Shown: piece after piece, positions 9,198 through 18,339 of the stretch
Layout of the letters: the number at the start of each line of letters is the position of its first letter
Position numbering within the stretch: the first letter of the stretch is position 1
Source of the DNA: Thermoplasmata archaeon
GTDB lineage: Archaea > Thermoplasmatota > Thermoplasmata > Lutacidiplasmatales > UBA184
Direction: 5' to 3'
Length of the DNA stretch: 64,000 bases
Assembly (NCBI GenBank): GCA_022750435.1
Contig: JAKIVS010000002.1
Location: 143,392-207,391, forward strand
Notes under the pieces: generated by a model
The model's database searches: none
The model's input: only the letters and a program-made list of their open reading frames with translations
What the model was told of the DNA's origin: nothing
Translations under genes and position numbers: made by a program

Positions 9198-9617
9198 TCA
9201 GGGCGGGCCCGGCCCGCGGCCGAGGTCCTGCATGATCTGGTTGTACTGTTCGCGGGTGATCTCGCCCCGGGCGTAGCGCATCCGGGCCATCCGTGCCGGC
9301 CGATCCGGCCCGTACCCATCGTTCCCGCCGTACCGGCCGCCCCGGCGTCCGGCGCGGGTGCTCCAAAACACGACGCGCACGATGAAGAATCCGACGAGGA
9401 GCACGAAGAAGACGGGGAAGAGGCCGAACACCCCGTACCGGTACGGCGTCGAACTCGGGGTCACCCCGAAGAGGGCCGGGTCGACCAGGTAGGCGAGAAG
9501 CACCAGCGCGAAGCCGACGAACACGACGGCCACGACGACGACGAGCCAGAGGGAGCGACCCGGGCGTGGGGAGTCGCCCATACCGGGTGGTCGGTAGTAG
9601 GGGCTTGGGCCGCTCAT
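9198..9617 (-). CDS. Two-helix membrane protein with C-terminal SHOCT domain
   Basis: 139 residues from the ATG at 9617. A Pro-rich N-terminus precedes two transmembrane helices (about 23-46 and 65-88), a Gly/Arg-rich linker, and a SHOCT motif at about 113-133 (MRYARGEITREQYNQIMQDL). SHOCT is a short C-terminal helical module that often mediates oligomerisation. A TATA-like element around 9643-9652 (minus strand) fits a start at 9617. Function unknown. Confidence 0.8.
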   Translation of the reverse strand: MSGPSPYYRPPGMGDSPRPGRSLWLVVVVAVVFVGFALVLLAYLVDPALFGVTPSSTPYRYGVFGLFPVFFVLLVGFFIVRVVFWSTRAGRRGGRYGGNDGYGPDRPARMARMRYARGEITREQYNQIMQDLGRGPGPP

Positions 9618-9738
9618 CGCTCCGTTCCTTCGTAGCCCGGGTTCCGGAATATGAACGCTCGTCTCGAGGTCGGACGTGACCCCGGACGCCCTCCTCCCCG
9701 GGGGGACCCTTGATGGGCGACGGGGGGCTGGGGGGGCG

Positions 9739-10683
9739 ATGCGGGCCATTGCGATTCGCAAGATCGGCGACGTGCCGGAACTGATGGACCTCCCGAAACC
9801 GACGCCGGGAGAGGGCGAGGTGCTCGTCCACCTCGGCGCCGCCGGCGTCAATCCGTTCGACTGGAAGGTCGCCGACGGCGCCCTCCAGGGGAGGATGCCG
9901 TACGTCTTCCCGTTCGTCCTCGGGGTCGATGGCGCGGGGGCCGTGGAAGAGGTCGGCCCGGGCGTGAAGCGCCTGCAACTGAAGGACGGCGTCTTCGGCC
10001 AGTTCCTCCACCCGCCGGCGGGGATCGGGACCTACGCGGAGTACGTCGTCGCGCCGGAGACGCTCGCCATCTCGGTCCGGCCGAGGGGCATGTACAACGA
10101 CCAGGCGTCGGCGGTCCCCACCCCCGGGATGACCGCGCTGGACGCCCTCGACCGGCTCGCGCTGGAGAAGCGCCAGTCGCTCCTGATCCTGGGCGCGGGG
10201 GGAGGGGTCGGCTCCTTCGCCGTTCAGCTCGCATCGAACCGCGGCATCACGACGCTCGCCGCCTCGAAGGGTCCGAACCGCGACTTCCTCCACAAGCTCG
10301 GGGCCTCCCGCTTCTACGACGCCTCGGCGAAGTCGTTCCTTGACGACGTCAAGCTCGGGTACCCGAACGGCGTCGATGCGATCCTCGACCTCGCGAACCG
10401 GGGTCCGGAGTTCGAGCAGCACCTCGCCCTCCTGAAGCCTGGGGGGACCGTCGCCTCCACGATCGGGGCGGCGACGCCGGAGGTCGTCGGACCGCGGGGG
10501 TTCCAGGGCGTGAACATCAACCTGCAGCCCACGTTCGAGCTCCTCGACCGGCTCTCCAAGGAGTTCTCGTCCGGAAAGCTCCGCATCCCCATGGAAGAGA
10601 AGATCCCCCTCGCCGGCGCGGTCGAGGCGATCGAGCGGAGCCGGGCCGGGAAGATCCGCGGCAAGATCGTGCTCACGATCTAA
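9739..10683 (+). CDS. MDR-family NAD(P)H:quinone oxidoreductase-like protein
   Basis: 314 residues from the ATG at 9739. The N-terminal GroES-like half contains GAAGVNPFDWKVADG and the second half is a Rossmann fold with LILGAGGGVGSFAVQLA. The Cys/His zinc ligands of alcohol dehydrogenases are absent, placing it with zinc-free quinone oxidoreductases and enoyl reductases. It would use NADPH to reduce quinones or activated alkenes in the cytosol. It is a single gene, divergent from the SHOCT gene. Confidence 0.88.
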   Translation: MRAIAIRKIGDVPELMDLPKPTPGEGEVLVHLGAAGVNPFDWKVADGALQGRMPYVFPFVLGVDGAGAVEEVGPGVKRLQLKDGVFGQFLHPPAGIGTYAEYVVAPETLAISVRPRGMYNDQASAVPTPGMTALDALDRLALEKRQSLLILGAGGGVGSFAVQLASNRGITTLAASKGPNRDFLHKLGASRFYDASAKSFLDDVKLGYPNGVDAILDLANRGPEFEQHLALLKPGGTVASTIGAATPEVVGPRGFQGVNINLQPTFELLDRLSKEFSSGKLRIPMEEKIPLAGAVEAIERSRAGKIRGKIVLTI

Positions 10684-10718
10684 GGGCCGACGGGTCCGCC
10701 CATCGACCGGCGCGCGTC

Positions 10719-11492
10719 CTACGGCTCCCGCCAGCGGGCCAGGTACGCCGCCGCGAGGGCGAACAGGATCGTGGCCCCGGCCAGCCCCGCCAGGTCGAGC
10801 CAGGGGGAGTTGAGGACTCCGGGGCTGAGCGGCGAACCCACGTTGACGCCGGTGACGGCGTCGGCGAGCTGGGAGGCGTAGGTCGAAGGAGCCAGGAAGG
10901 CGACCCACTGGAACCGCGCCGGAATCAGGTAGGCGGGGTAGAAGATCGGCGGAAGGACGGCGAGGGAAGAGAACGTGAGGGTCCCGATCGGCCAGATCTC
11001 GCGGAGCTGCTTGAACAGCGTGGAGATCAGGAAGCCGAGCGACGTCGCCATCAGCCAGGTCAGGAGGACGACGCCGAGGAGTCCGACGAATCCGAGGAGC
11101 GAGACCGGCGTGACCAGGAGCAAGATGGCGAGGAACAGCACGAGCGCCGGGATGGTGAACGCGAGCTCGGAGAGGGCCATCCCCATCAGGTAGGCGAACG
11201 GGCGGACGGGGCTTGCGACGAAGATCTGCTGGAGCTGGCGCTCGAGCCTCAGGTAGGCGCAGTCGTTCAGCATCCCGTTGCCGGTGAAGATCACCGTGAA
11301 CAGGACCCCGCCGACGACGGCGTGCGGGAGGAACTGCGGGTCCGTCGGTCCCGTGATGACGAACAGGAAGAACAGGAAGCTCAGCGGGGTGAGGAACACC
11401 GCCCAGATGAGGAGCGGCGAGCGCCAGAGCGGGATGATCCCGTTGAAGTAGCAGATCCGGAACGCCGCCTTCACCTGGCCGCCCGCGATCAT
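10719..11492 (-). CDS. ABC-2 type transporter permease
   Basis: 257 residues with six hydrophobic segments, the layout of ABC-2 membrane subunits. A conserved-looking NDCAYLRLERQLQQIFVASPVRP segment occurs at the usual amphipathic loop after helix 2. Its start overlaps the stop of the upstream ATPase gene by 4 nt (ATGA), so the two form one exporter. Substrate unknown; drugs, lipids or polysaccharide are typical for the family. Confidence 0.87.
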   Translation of the reverse strand: MIAGGQVKAAFRICYFNGIIPLWRSPLLIWAVFLTPLSFLFFLFVITGPTDPQFLPHAVVGGVLFTVIFTGNGMLNDCAYLRLERQLQQIFVASPVRPFAYLMGMALSELAFTIPALVLFLAILLLVTPVSLLGFVGLLGVVLLTWLMATSLGFLISTLFKQLREIWPIGTLTFSSLAVLPPIFYPAYLIPARFQWVAFLAPSTYASQLADAVTGVNVGSPLSPGVLNSPWLDLAGLAGATILFALAAAYLARWREP

Positions 11493-12406
11493 GCGTCCTC
11501 CTCGATCCCGCGGCCGACGAGCTCGAGGAACGCCTCTTCGAGCGTGACCGGTCCGACGGTGATCTCGCTCCCGCGCTCGAGCGCGAGCTCAGTGAGCTCG
11601 CGGACGTCCTTCCGCATCGTCAAGAGCGTGACCGCGCCCCGCTCCTCGAACACCCGGCCGTACGGCTGCAGCTCGGGCGCGGTGAAGCCGCGGGAGAACC
11701 GGAGCCGCACCTCGCGGCCGAGCGTCGACTTGAGCGCCTCCGCCGTCCCCCGGTAGAGGACCCTCCCGGATTCGATGACCGCGAGCTCCTCCGAGAGCTG
11801 CTCGGCCTCGTCGAGGTAGTGGGTCGTCAACAGGACCGTCGAGCCCGCCTGGGCGGCCCGGCGGATCACCTTCCAGACCTGCCGGCGGGCGAACGGGTCC
11901 ATGCCGAGCGTGGGCTCATCGAGGAACAGGAACGGCGCCTGCGTCGCCAGGATCATCGCGACCATGGTGCGTTGCTGGAGCCCGCCGGAGAGCCGGTAGG
12001 AGACCTCGTCCTTGTACTCATTGAGGCCCATCGCCTCGAGCATCCCGTCGGCCCGGGACTTCGCCGTCTCCCCGGACGCTCCGCGAACGCGGAGGTATTC
12101 GACGATGTGTTCGCGGGGGGTCATGTGGTAGAACGGCTTCCCCTCCTGGGGCACGACCGCGATCAGCGGGCGCACCGCCGCGGGGTCCGCGACGACGTCG
12201 CGGCCGAACAGCTCCACCCGGCCGCTCGTGGGGGCGAGCAACGTCGAGGCGATCTTGATGAACGTCGTCTTGCCGGCGCCGTTCCGGCCGAGGAAGGCGA
12301 ACAGCCGTCCCTTGGCGATCGAAAGGTCGACCGCGTCGAGCGCGAGGGTCTCCCGGTGACGGCCCTTGTACCGCTTCGTGACCTTCTGCGCGACGAGGGC
12401 CTCCAT
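11489..12406 (-). CDS. ABC transporter ATP-binding protein
   Basis: 305 residues from the ATG at 12406; the open frame runs to 12595, but that extension is unconserved-looking and lies across a palindrome. Walker A is GRNGAGKTT, the signature is LSGGLQQR, Walker B is FLFLDEPTLGMD, and the H-loop is TTHYLDEAEQL. After residue 220 there is the extra C-terminal domain of DrrA-type exporters. It pairs with the ABC-2 permease downstream (4-nt overlap). Confidence 0.93.
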   Translation of the reverse strand: MEALVAQKVTKRYKGRHRETLALDAVDLSIAKGRLFAFLGRNGAGKTTFIKIASTLLAPTSGRVELFGRDVVADPAAVRPLIAVVPQEGKPFYHMTPREHIVEYLRVRGASGETAKSRADGMLEAMGLNEYKDEVSYRLSGGLQQRTMVAMILATQAPFLFLDEPTLGMDPFARRQVWKVIRRAAQAGSTVLLTTHYLDEAEQLSEELAVIESGRVLYRGTAEALKSTLGREVRLRFSRGFTAPELQPYGRVFEERGAVTLLTMRKDVRELTELALERGSEITVGPVTLEEAFLELVGRGIEEDA

Positions 12407-12568
12407 GGCCTCAGGCAGTTCCGCCGGCGGAAAACGGTGCGGTCCGTCGAGGGCGGCACCGTCGGGGGACCGTCGGACCCCGGACGAGCTGATCCGGCCT
12501 CGTCGGCCCCGCACCCCGGGGCCAGAATCCGGCCCCGGGACCGCCGGAGGATGGGGGAACCGGCAGCG

Positions 12569-12585
12569 TTCCGCACGGTGCGGAA
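12569..12585. promoter_or_regulatory. Perfect 17-bp palindrome in a divergent promoter region
   Basis: TTCCGCAC-G-GTGCGGAA, 8-bp arms around one base, lies between the ABC ATPase (minus) and the membrane protein at 12649 (plus). Such perfect dyads are typical regulator sites. No regulator gene adjoins it, so the cognate protein is unknown. Confidence 0.45.
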
Positions 12586-12648
12586 TGGCGGCCAAGTTCG
12601 GTTAGTCTATGTACCACGATTCTCTGCCGGAGTTGGGTGGTCGTCCGG

Positions 12649-13191
12649 ATGAGAATGGCTATCGTGGTAGTTGGGATCGTTCTGCTGGTGATCGGTGCCG
12701 TGCTGATGTTCGTCCCCGTCGTGGATCAGGGGAGCCAAACGGTCAGCTCGACCTCGGCGGTGCCCGGAGAAGTGGTGAGCGTCAGCGGCTTCTCCCTGAC
12801 CGGCAGCATCCCTGTCACGATCACGTGGACCGCGGACTCCTCCGTGGAGGTCGCGGCCGCGACCTGCTCCGGCAGCTGCGAGAACGCCAACGTGAGCCAG
12901 GTATCCGGCGTGACGCTCCAGACCGGAACGAGCGGGACGATCAACCTCAACCAGCCGGACGGTGGCGAGGTCGGCGTGTTCGTCGTGTCCGCTTCGGGCC
13001 ACGCGGCCAACGCGACGTTCGACATCAAGACGGCCCTGACCTCGGTCGGTTCGATCCTGATCGTGCTCGGGATCGTGCTGCTGATCGTGGGCATCGTGCT
13101 CAAGGCGAAGCCGAAGGGCGGCGCCGCTCCGATGGTCGCTCCGCCGATGGCGGACCCGGGGACGATGGACTCCCCGCCCCCGAGCGCCTAG
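12649..13191 (+). CDS. Two-helix membrane protein with extracellular domain, function unknown
   Basis: 180 residues from the ATG at 12649; an in-frame GTG at 12637 and ATG at 12655 are alternatives. Helix 1 is at about 2-23, an ectodomain of about 100 residues with a Cys pair (ATCSGSCENA) follows, and helix 2 (about 125-149) precedes a Pro/Met-rich tail. The N-out/C-in arrangement with a beta-rich ectodomain resembles other surface proteins in the window, but no family is recognised. A TATA-like tagtctatg lies at about 12603-12611. Confidence 0.68.
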   Translation: MRMAIVVVGIVLLVIGAVLMFVPVVDQGSQTVSSTSAVPGEVVSVSGFSLTGSIPVTITWTADSSVEVAAATCSGSCENANVSQVSGVTLQTGTSGTINLNQPDGGEVGVFVVSASGHAANATFDIKTALTSVGSILIVLGIVLLIVGIVLKAKPKGGAAPMVAPPMADPGTMDSPPPSA

Positions 13192-13205
13192 GGCGCACGA
13201 ACCTG

Positions 13206-13228
13206 GGGGAGGGGCACCACCCCTCCCC
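13206..13228 (+). terminator. GC-rich perfect hairpin after the membrane protein gene
   Basis: GGGGAGGGG-CACCA-CCCCTCCCC forms a perfect 9-bp stem with a 5-nt loop, 14 nt past the stop codon at 13191. There is no T-run after it, which archaeal RNA polymerase normally needs, so a role in 3-prime end stability is as likely as termination. Confidence 0.4.
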
Positions 13229-13342
13229 ACGCGCCGTCGGGGCCGTCGGCGTGCCGTGGCTCGGTCCTGCCCCGCCGGGGCCACTCGGGCCCGCCGAGAG
13301 GAAAAGCAAAGTTTGAAGAGTCGCGGGCCATTTTCCCCCCGA

Positions 13343-16285
13343 GTGCGCGAGGGTATTCGCCGATTTGATCTCCGCCGAACCGGTTCTCACGTCCCGGCGT
13401 CCCTTCTCCTCCTCAGCGGGCTCGCGCTGCTCCTGATCCTTCCCACCACCCTCGTCACCCGGGCGAGTCCGATCCCCTCGGCCACCCCCATCGCCGGCGC
13501 CCTCCGCGCCGCGTCACCGGCGGCCCCGACCTCGTCGTCGTGCGGGGTCCACATTTCCCCGGTCGCCTGCGCGACCGCTCCGTTCCCCTCGCACCCGGCG
13601 ACGGGCGGCAACGTCACCGGCGTCAATCCAGTCGCCTGGACCGACATCTCGAACGACGTCGGGTCGCCGCCTCCGGCCCGCTACCTGGGCTCGATGGTCT
13701 GGGACCCGGTCGACCAGTACGTCCTCCTCTTCGGTGGGTACGACGCCGGCACGAAGAGCGACACGTGGGAGTTCTCGCACAACCAGTGGTCCGAAGTGAA
13801 CACCGGCAACTCCCCCCCGGGGCGGTACGTCGGAATGATGGCGTGGGACTCCGCGGACGGCTACGCGGTCCTGTTCGGCGGCTACAACGCCGCCGCGACC
13901 TACTACAACGACACGTGGACGTACGTCCACGGCGCGTGGAACAACATCACCGGAACGACGAACCAGACGCCGTCCGGCCGGTGGCGCGCCTCGATGACGT
14001 ACGACGCCTCCGACGGGTACGTGGTGATGTTCGGGGGTACGACCTCCCTCGGAACGGCCCTCTCGGACACGTGGGAGTTCCACCAGGGCAACTGGACGAA
14101 GCTGACGGTGAACGGGACCCCCACCGGGCGCTACCGGGCGAGCATGACCTACGACCCGGTCGACAACGAGACGGTCCTGTTCGGCGGATGCACGGCGACC
14201 AACTGCCCCGACTCCACCACCTGGGCCTACCACGATTACAATTGGACGCTGCTTTCGCCGAGCAGCCACCCCAGCGCGCGCGTCTACTACGGGCTGACGT
14301 ACTCGACGATCTCTCGGACGGTGCTCCTGTTCGGAGGCACCACGTCCGCCGCGACGAACGTCCCCACCGCCGACACGTGGAACTTCACGAACGGCACGTG
14401 GACGTCCCTGACCAGCTCCGTCAAGGGTGCGCCGGCCGCGATCGCCTACACGATGATGGCGTTCGACCCGCTCGACGGGTACACCATCCTTTACGGCGGT
14501 GAGTGGGCCAACGGCACGTTCAGCAACCAGACCTGGGCCCTCGGGCCTTCGATCCTCGGGGCCGTCTCCGTCTCCCCCACGCCCATCGACCTCGGACAAT
14601 CGGCGAAGGTGAACGCGACGCCGTTCTCCTTCTCCTCCTACGTCTCGTACAACTACACGGCCCTCCCGCCGGGCTGCGTCGCGGGGAACATCTCGAACTT
14701 CACCTGCACCCCCACCTCGACGGGGACCTTCCCCGTCAACGTGACCCTCAACGATTCCGCCGGGCAGCCGGCCCAGTGGAACAGCACGCTGACCGTCGCG
14801 GCCGACCCGGACATCACGTCGGACACCTGGGACCTGTCCACCGTCACGCTCGGGACGCTCACGACCCTGCGGACCGTGGCGACCGGCGGCGCGGGAAGCC
14901 TGCGGTATTCGTACTCGAGCCTGCCGAGCGGATGCGTTTCGGCGGACGTCGCCAACCTGACGTGCACGCCGACGCAGTCGGGGACGTTCCCGGTCCACAT
15001 CACCGTGACCGATGCCGTTCACTTCACGGTCCAGCAGAACGCCACGCTGGTCGTGAACGCCTTGCCCTCGTTCGCGAGCGTGATCACCGTGCCGGGCGCC
15101 GCCGACGTGGGCCAGTCGTTCACGATCTACGCGAACCTCACGGCCGGCTCCGGGACCGCGCCGTTCACGTACGTGTACCGCAACTTGCCGCTCCCGTGCC
15201 ACACCGCGGACACCGCCGCCCTGGTGTGCACCCCGAGCGCTCCCGGCACCTCCGTCGTCACCGTCAACGTGACCGACACCTTCGGATGGTCGGCCTCTTC
15301 GGCGGTCGGCGTGACGATCAACGCCGACCCGACGTTCAGCTCCGGCGTGGCATCGCCCACGGCGTTCGACGTGGGGACGCCGGTGTCGATCTGGGCGAAC
15401 GCGTCCGGCGGCAGCGGGTCGTTCCTCTACAACTACACGAACGCCCCGACCGGCTGCGTCCTCACCTCCCGCCCGGCGAACACCTGCACCCCGACCGTGG
15501 CGGGCGCCTACAACATCACCGCGACGGCCACCGATGCCGCCGGGTTCGTGCTCACCGAGCAGATCCCGGTCGTCGTGAACCCCGCCCTTGGCGTCGGTCC
15601 GATCAACGCCACGCCGGGGACGATCGATGCCGGCCAGAGCGTGACCTTCAGCGTCCTGCCCACCGGTGGGACTACGCCGTTTGCCTTCGCCTTCACCGGG
15701 CTCCCGAGGGGCTGTCTCCAGACTCCGGGGGACGGGAACGTCACGTGCTCGCCGACCGTCACCGGCTCCTACACCGTCGGCGTCTCCGTGACCGACGCCT
15801 CGAAGGTCACCCTCACCTCCGGCGGCACCCTGACCGTCCTTACCGACCCGGGGGTGATCTCGCTGACCGCCTCCTCCGCCTCGGTGACGGTGAACCAGCC
15901 GTTCGCCCTCGCGACCGACGCCGCGAACGGGAGCCGCCCCTACTCCTACACCTACACCGGGCTCCCCACAGGGTGCGCGTCGACGGACTCGGCGACGCTC
16001 CAATGCACGCCGACCTCGACGGGGACGTACTCCATCGTGGTCACGGTGAAGGACTCCCTCGGGTTCGCGACGATGTCGCAGCCGACGAACGTGACGGTCT
16101 CGGCCGTCGCCTCCTCCACGTTCCTCGGTCTCCCCGGAGCGGCCGGGTACGCGCTGATCGGACTCGTCGTGGTCATCGTGGCCGCCGGGGTGTACCTGGT
16201 CGTCCGGCGGCGGTCGGCGGGCCCGAAGAGCCCGCCGCCGCAACCGAAGCCCGACAAGTGGTCGGAAGACAACCCCGACACCTGA
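13343..16285 (+). CDS. Kelch-propeller plus PKD-like repeat surface protein with C-terminal anchor
   Basis: About 980 residues. Start chosen at GTG 13343, because a TATA-like aaaagcaaag lies about 35 nt upstream; GTG 13256 or TTG 13313 would lengthen it. A signal helix (about 20-40) precedes six kelch-type blades (about 90-400), each with a motif like VLLFGGYDAGTKSDTWEF and a closing Trp. Then come six PKD-like repeats (about 410-930), each carrying a paired-Cys signature such as LPPGC...FTCTPTSTGTF. A C-terminal transmembrane helix (about 935-958) and a charged tail anchor it. It is a likely adhesin or cell-envelope protein; the ligand is unknown. Dense sequons suggest N-glycosylation. Confidence 0.88.
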   Translation: MREGIRRFDLRRTGSHVPASLLLLSGLALLLILPTTLVTRASPIPSATPIAGALRAASPAAPTSSSCGVHISPVACATAPFPSHPATGGNVTGVNPVAWTDISNDVGSPPPARYLGSMVWDPVDQYVLLFGGYDAGTKSDTWEFSHNQWSEVNTGNSPPGRYVGMMAWDSADGYAVLFGGYNAAATYYNDTWTYVHGAWNNITGTTNQTPSGRWRASMTYDASDGYVVMFGGTTSLGTALSDTWEFHQGNWTKLTVNGTPTGRYRASMTYDPVDNETVLFGGCTATNCPDSTTWAYHDYNWTLLSPSSHPSARVYYGLTYSTISRTVLLFGGTTSAATNVPTADTWNFTNGTWTSLTSSVKGAPAAIAYTMMAFDPLDGYTILYGGEWANGTFSNQTWALGPSILGAVSVSPTPIDLGQSAKVNATPFSFSSYVSYNYTALPPGCVAGNISNFTCTPTSTGTFPVNVTLNDSAGQPAQWNSTLTVAADPDITSDTWDLSTVTLGTLTTLRTVATGGAGSLRYSYSSLPSGCVSADVANLTCTPTQSGTFPVHITVTDAVHFTVQQNATLVVNALPSFASVITVPGAADVGQSFTIYANLTAGSGTAPFTYVYRNLPLPCHTADTAALVCTPSAPGTSVVTVNVTDTFGWSASSAVGVTINADPTFSSGVASPTAFDVGTPVSIWANASGGSGSFLYNYTNAPTGCVLTSRPANTCTPTVAGAYNITATATDAAGFVLTEQIPVVVNPALGVGPINATPGTIDAGQSVTFSVLPTGGTTPFAFAFTGLPRGCLQTPGDGNVTCSPTVTGSYTVGVSVTDASKVTLTSGGTLTVLTDPGVISLTASSASVTVNQPFALATDAANGSRPYSYTYTGLPTGCASTDSATLQCTPTSTGTYSIVVTVKDSLGFATMSQPTNVTVSAVASSTFLGLPGAAGYALIGLVVVIVAAGVYLVVRRRSAGPKSPPPQPKPDKWSEDNPDT

Positions 16286-16337
16286 ATCGGGGTGCGGGGA
16301 ATCGACAAGTTAACACGCGCGAACGCGTCGCGCACCC

Positions 16338-16919
16338 GTGGTCGTCCCCTCCCCGAATCCGGCGATCACGCCCCTCCCACCCGTACTGGCACCGGACGAG
16401 CGCCGTTGGCTCCACGACAAGTACGAGCGGCTCGCTTCGGAGGAGGCCCAGCTGGCGGCGGGCCGCACGGCCTACTACGCGGCGATCGGCACGGTACTGA
16501 TCACCGGGCTGCTCGTGGCCGTCGCGGACCTCAGCGCGAACGCCGAGGTCCTGACGACGGCGGTCACGTTCCTCGCCCTCTTGGGGCTCCTGATCTCGAT
16601 GGTGTGGGCGGTACTCCTGCACCGGACCAACGACGCGCAAAAGATGTGGCGTGAGGCGGCGCTCCAGCTCGAACTCGTCTCCCCACCGATTCCCGGTCAG
16701 ATCATCGTCCCGGTATCGCTCCGATCGGGGGCCGTCCTCCCCATCGACCTCCTGCGCCCCTACGAGGCCCACCGGGAGCGGTTCTCGCCCTCGAAGCAGA
16801 TCTCCTGGATGGACCGGGTCAATCCCGATGCGTTGACCGAGATCCTTCCGATGACGTTCCTCGGACTGTGGGCCGGGACGCTCGTCGTCGTCTGGGTCTG
16901 GTTCCTCGCCCTGCGCTGA
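16338..16919 (+). CDS. Small membrane protein, function unknown
   Basis: 193 residues from a GTG start; a TATA-like agttaac centred near 16312 is 26 nt upstream, consistent with a leaderless transcript. Two close transmembrane helices are at about 46-66 and 74-96, a soluble loop of about 70 residues follows, and a third helix lies at about 170-190. The layout recalls small octameric membrane proteins of the RipA type, but I cannot confirm this. Twelve nt separate its stop from the DUF2252 start, so they may be co-transcribed. Confidence 0.7.
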   Translation: MVVPSPNPAITPLPPVLAPDERRWLHDKYERLASEEAQLAAGRTAYYAAIGTVLITGLLVAVADLSANAEVLTTAVTFLALLGLLISMVWAVLLHRTNDAQKMWREAALQLELVSPPIPGQIIVPVSLRSGAVLPIDLLRPYEAHRERFSPSKQISWMDRVNPDALTEILPMTFLGLWAGTLVVVWVWFLALR

Positions 16920-16931
16920 GGTCGACCGACG

Positions 16932-18314
16932 ATGCCGAAGCGCGGACCCCCGCGGCGCGTCCCAAAGCTCCGCGGGGAGACCCGGAGCGCCCGGGCCTCG
17001 GCCGGCAAGGCCGCGCGGCGTCGCGTCCCTCGCTCGAGCCACGCGAGCTGGCTCCCTCCGAAGGACCGGCCCGACCCGGTGGAGATCCTCCAAGAGGGGG
17101 CGACCTCGCGCCGGCGCGAGCTCCTCCCGATCCGCTACGGGCGCATGTCGCTCTCGCCGTTCGCGTTCCTCCGCGGCTCCGCCGCCGTGATGGCCCACGA
17201 CCTTGCCGGCACGCCCAGCACGGGATTCCGGGTCCAGCTCTGCGGGGACGCCCACGTGAGCAACTTCGGGGTGTTCGCGACCCCCGAGCGCGACCGGGTG
17301 TTCGACGTCAACGACTTCGACGAGACGCTCCCCGGCCCTTGGGAATGGGACGTCAAGCGCCTCGCCACCAGCGTCGTCCTCGTCGGCCGGCAGAACGGCC
17401 TCGGACGGCTCCCCTCGCGCCGCCTCGCGCGGGCATCGGTCCGGTCGTACCGGTCGGCGATGGCGCAGTTCGCCTCGATGCGCTACCTCGACATTTGGTA
17501 CAGCCACATCGACCTTTCCGCGATGCCGCCCACGGTCGACCGGGCAGGCCGGGAAGAGGTCGGAGGCGACGTCCGGAAGGCCCGCGGGAGGACGGGGCTC
17601 TACGCCTTCCCGAAGATCGCCGAGCGAGTCGGCCGCGGTTACCGGATCCGGGACCATCCGCCGCTCATCACCCACTTCCGGCGCTCCGCCGACGACGAGC
17701 GGTCGCGGGAGTTCTTCGACCGGTACCGGACGAGCCTCCCGAGCGACCGCCGGATGCTCCTCGACCGGTACCACGTGGAGGACGTGGCGCGGAAGGTCGT
17801 GGGGGTCGGCAGCGTCGGCACGGACTGCTCGGTGATGCTGCTGATGGCGGACTCGGACCTGCTCGACCCGCTGATCCTCCAACTGAAGGAGGCGACGACC
17901 TCGGCCCTCGCGCCGTACGCTGGGCCCAGCCGATTCTCGGACCCCGCGGAGCGGGTCGTGGTGGGCCAGCGGGCGATCCAGGAGGCGAGCGACGTCATCC
18001 TCGGGCGGAGCGCGTCCGGGGGCCGGTCGTACTACGTGCGCCAGCTCCGCGACATGAAGTTCTCCACCGACCCGGGCGGCCTCTCCGCGAAGGAGCTCGG
18101 CGGACGGGCCGAACTGTGCGGGGCGGCGCTCGGTCGGGCCCACGCACGAACCGGAGATCCCGCCCGGATCGCCGGATACCTCGGGGACGGGGAGATCTTC
18201 GACGAGGCCGTGGCGGAGTTCGCCGACGCCTACGCGGACCAGGTCGTCCGCGACCACCGCACGCTGCTCCAGGCGATCCGGCAGAAGCGCGTCCCGGCCC
18301 GGGTCGACGTCTAG
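16932..18314 (+). CDS. DUF2252 family protein
   Basis: 460 residues. The family hallmarks are clear: FAFLRGSAAVMAHDL (about 75-90), LCGDAHVSNFGVF (about 100-112), and FDVNDFDETLPGPWEWDVKR (about 122-141), followed by a C-terminal REL/QLRDMK region. The fold is related to aminoglycoside phosphotransferases and protein kinases; the HxN and D-x-D motifs seen here match that, but biochemical function is not established for the family. The N-terminal 50 residues are basic and low-complexity. Confidence 0.93.
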   Translation: MPKRGPPRRVPKLRGETRSARASAGKAARRRVPRSSHASWLPPKDRPDPVEILQEGATSRRRELLPIRYGRMSLSPFAFLRGSAAVMAHDLAGTPSTGFRVQLCGDAHVSNFGVFATPERDRVFDVNDFDETLPGPWEWDVKRLATSVVLVGRQNGLGRLPSRRLARASVRSYRSAMAQFASMRYLDIWYSHIDLSAMPPTVDRAGREEVGGDVRKARGRTGLYAFPKIAERVGRGYRIRDHPPLITHFRRSADDERSREFFDRYRTSLPSDRRMLLDRYHVEDVARKVVGVGSVGTDCSVMLLMADSDLLDPLILQLKEATTSALAPYAGPSRFSDPAERVVVGQRAIQEASDVILGRSASGGRSYYVRQLRDMKFSTDPGGLSAKELGGRAELCGAALGRAHARTGDPARIAGYLGDGEIFDEAVAEFADAYADQVVRDHRTLLQAIRQKRVPARVDV

Positions 18315-18339
18315 GAAACGTGCGCGACCGGGGCCGCGG

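Noticed and set aside
13514..16243. Minus-strand open frame of 909 codons opposite the kelch/PKD gene
   Set aside because: Arg/Gly-rich with no motifs; the plus strand has a signal peptide, repeats and an anchor.
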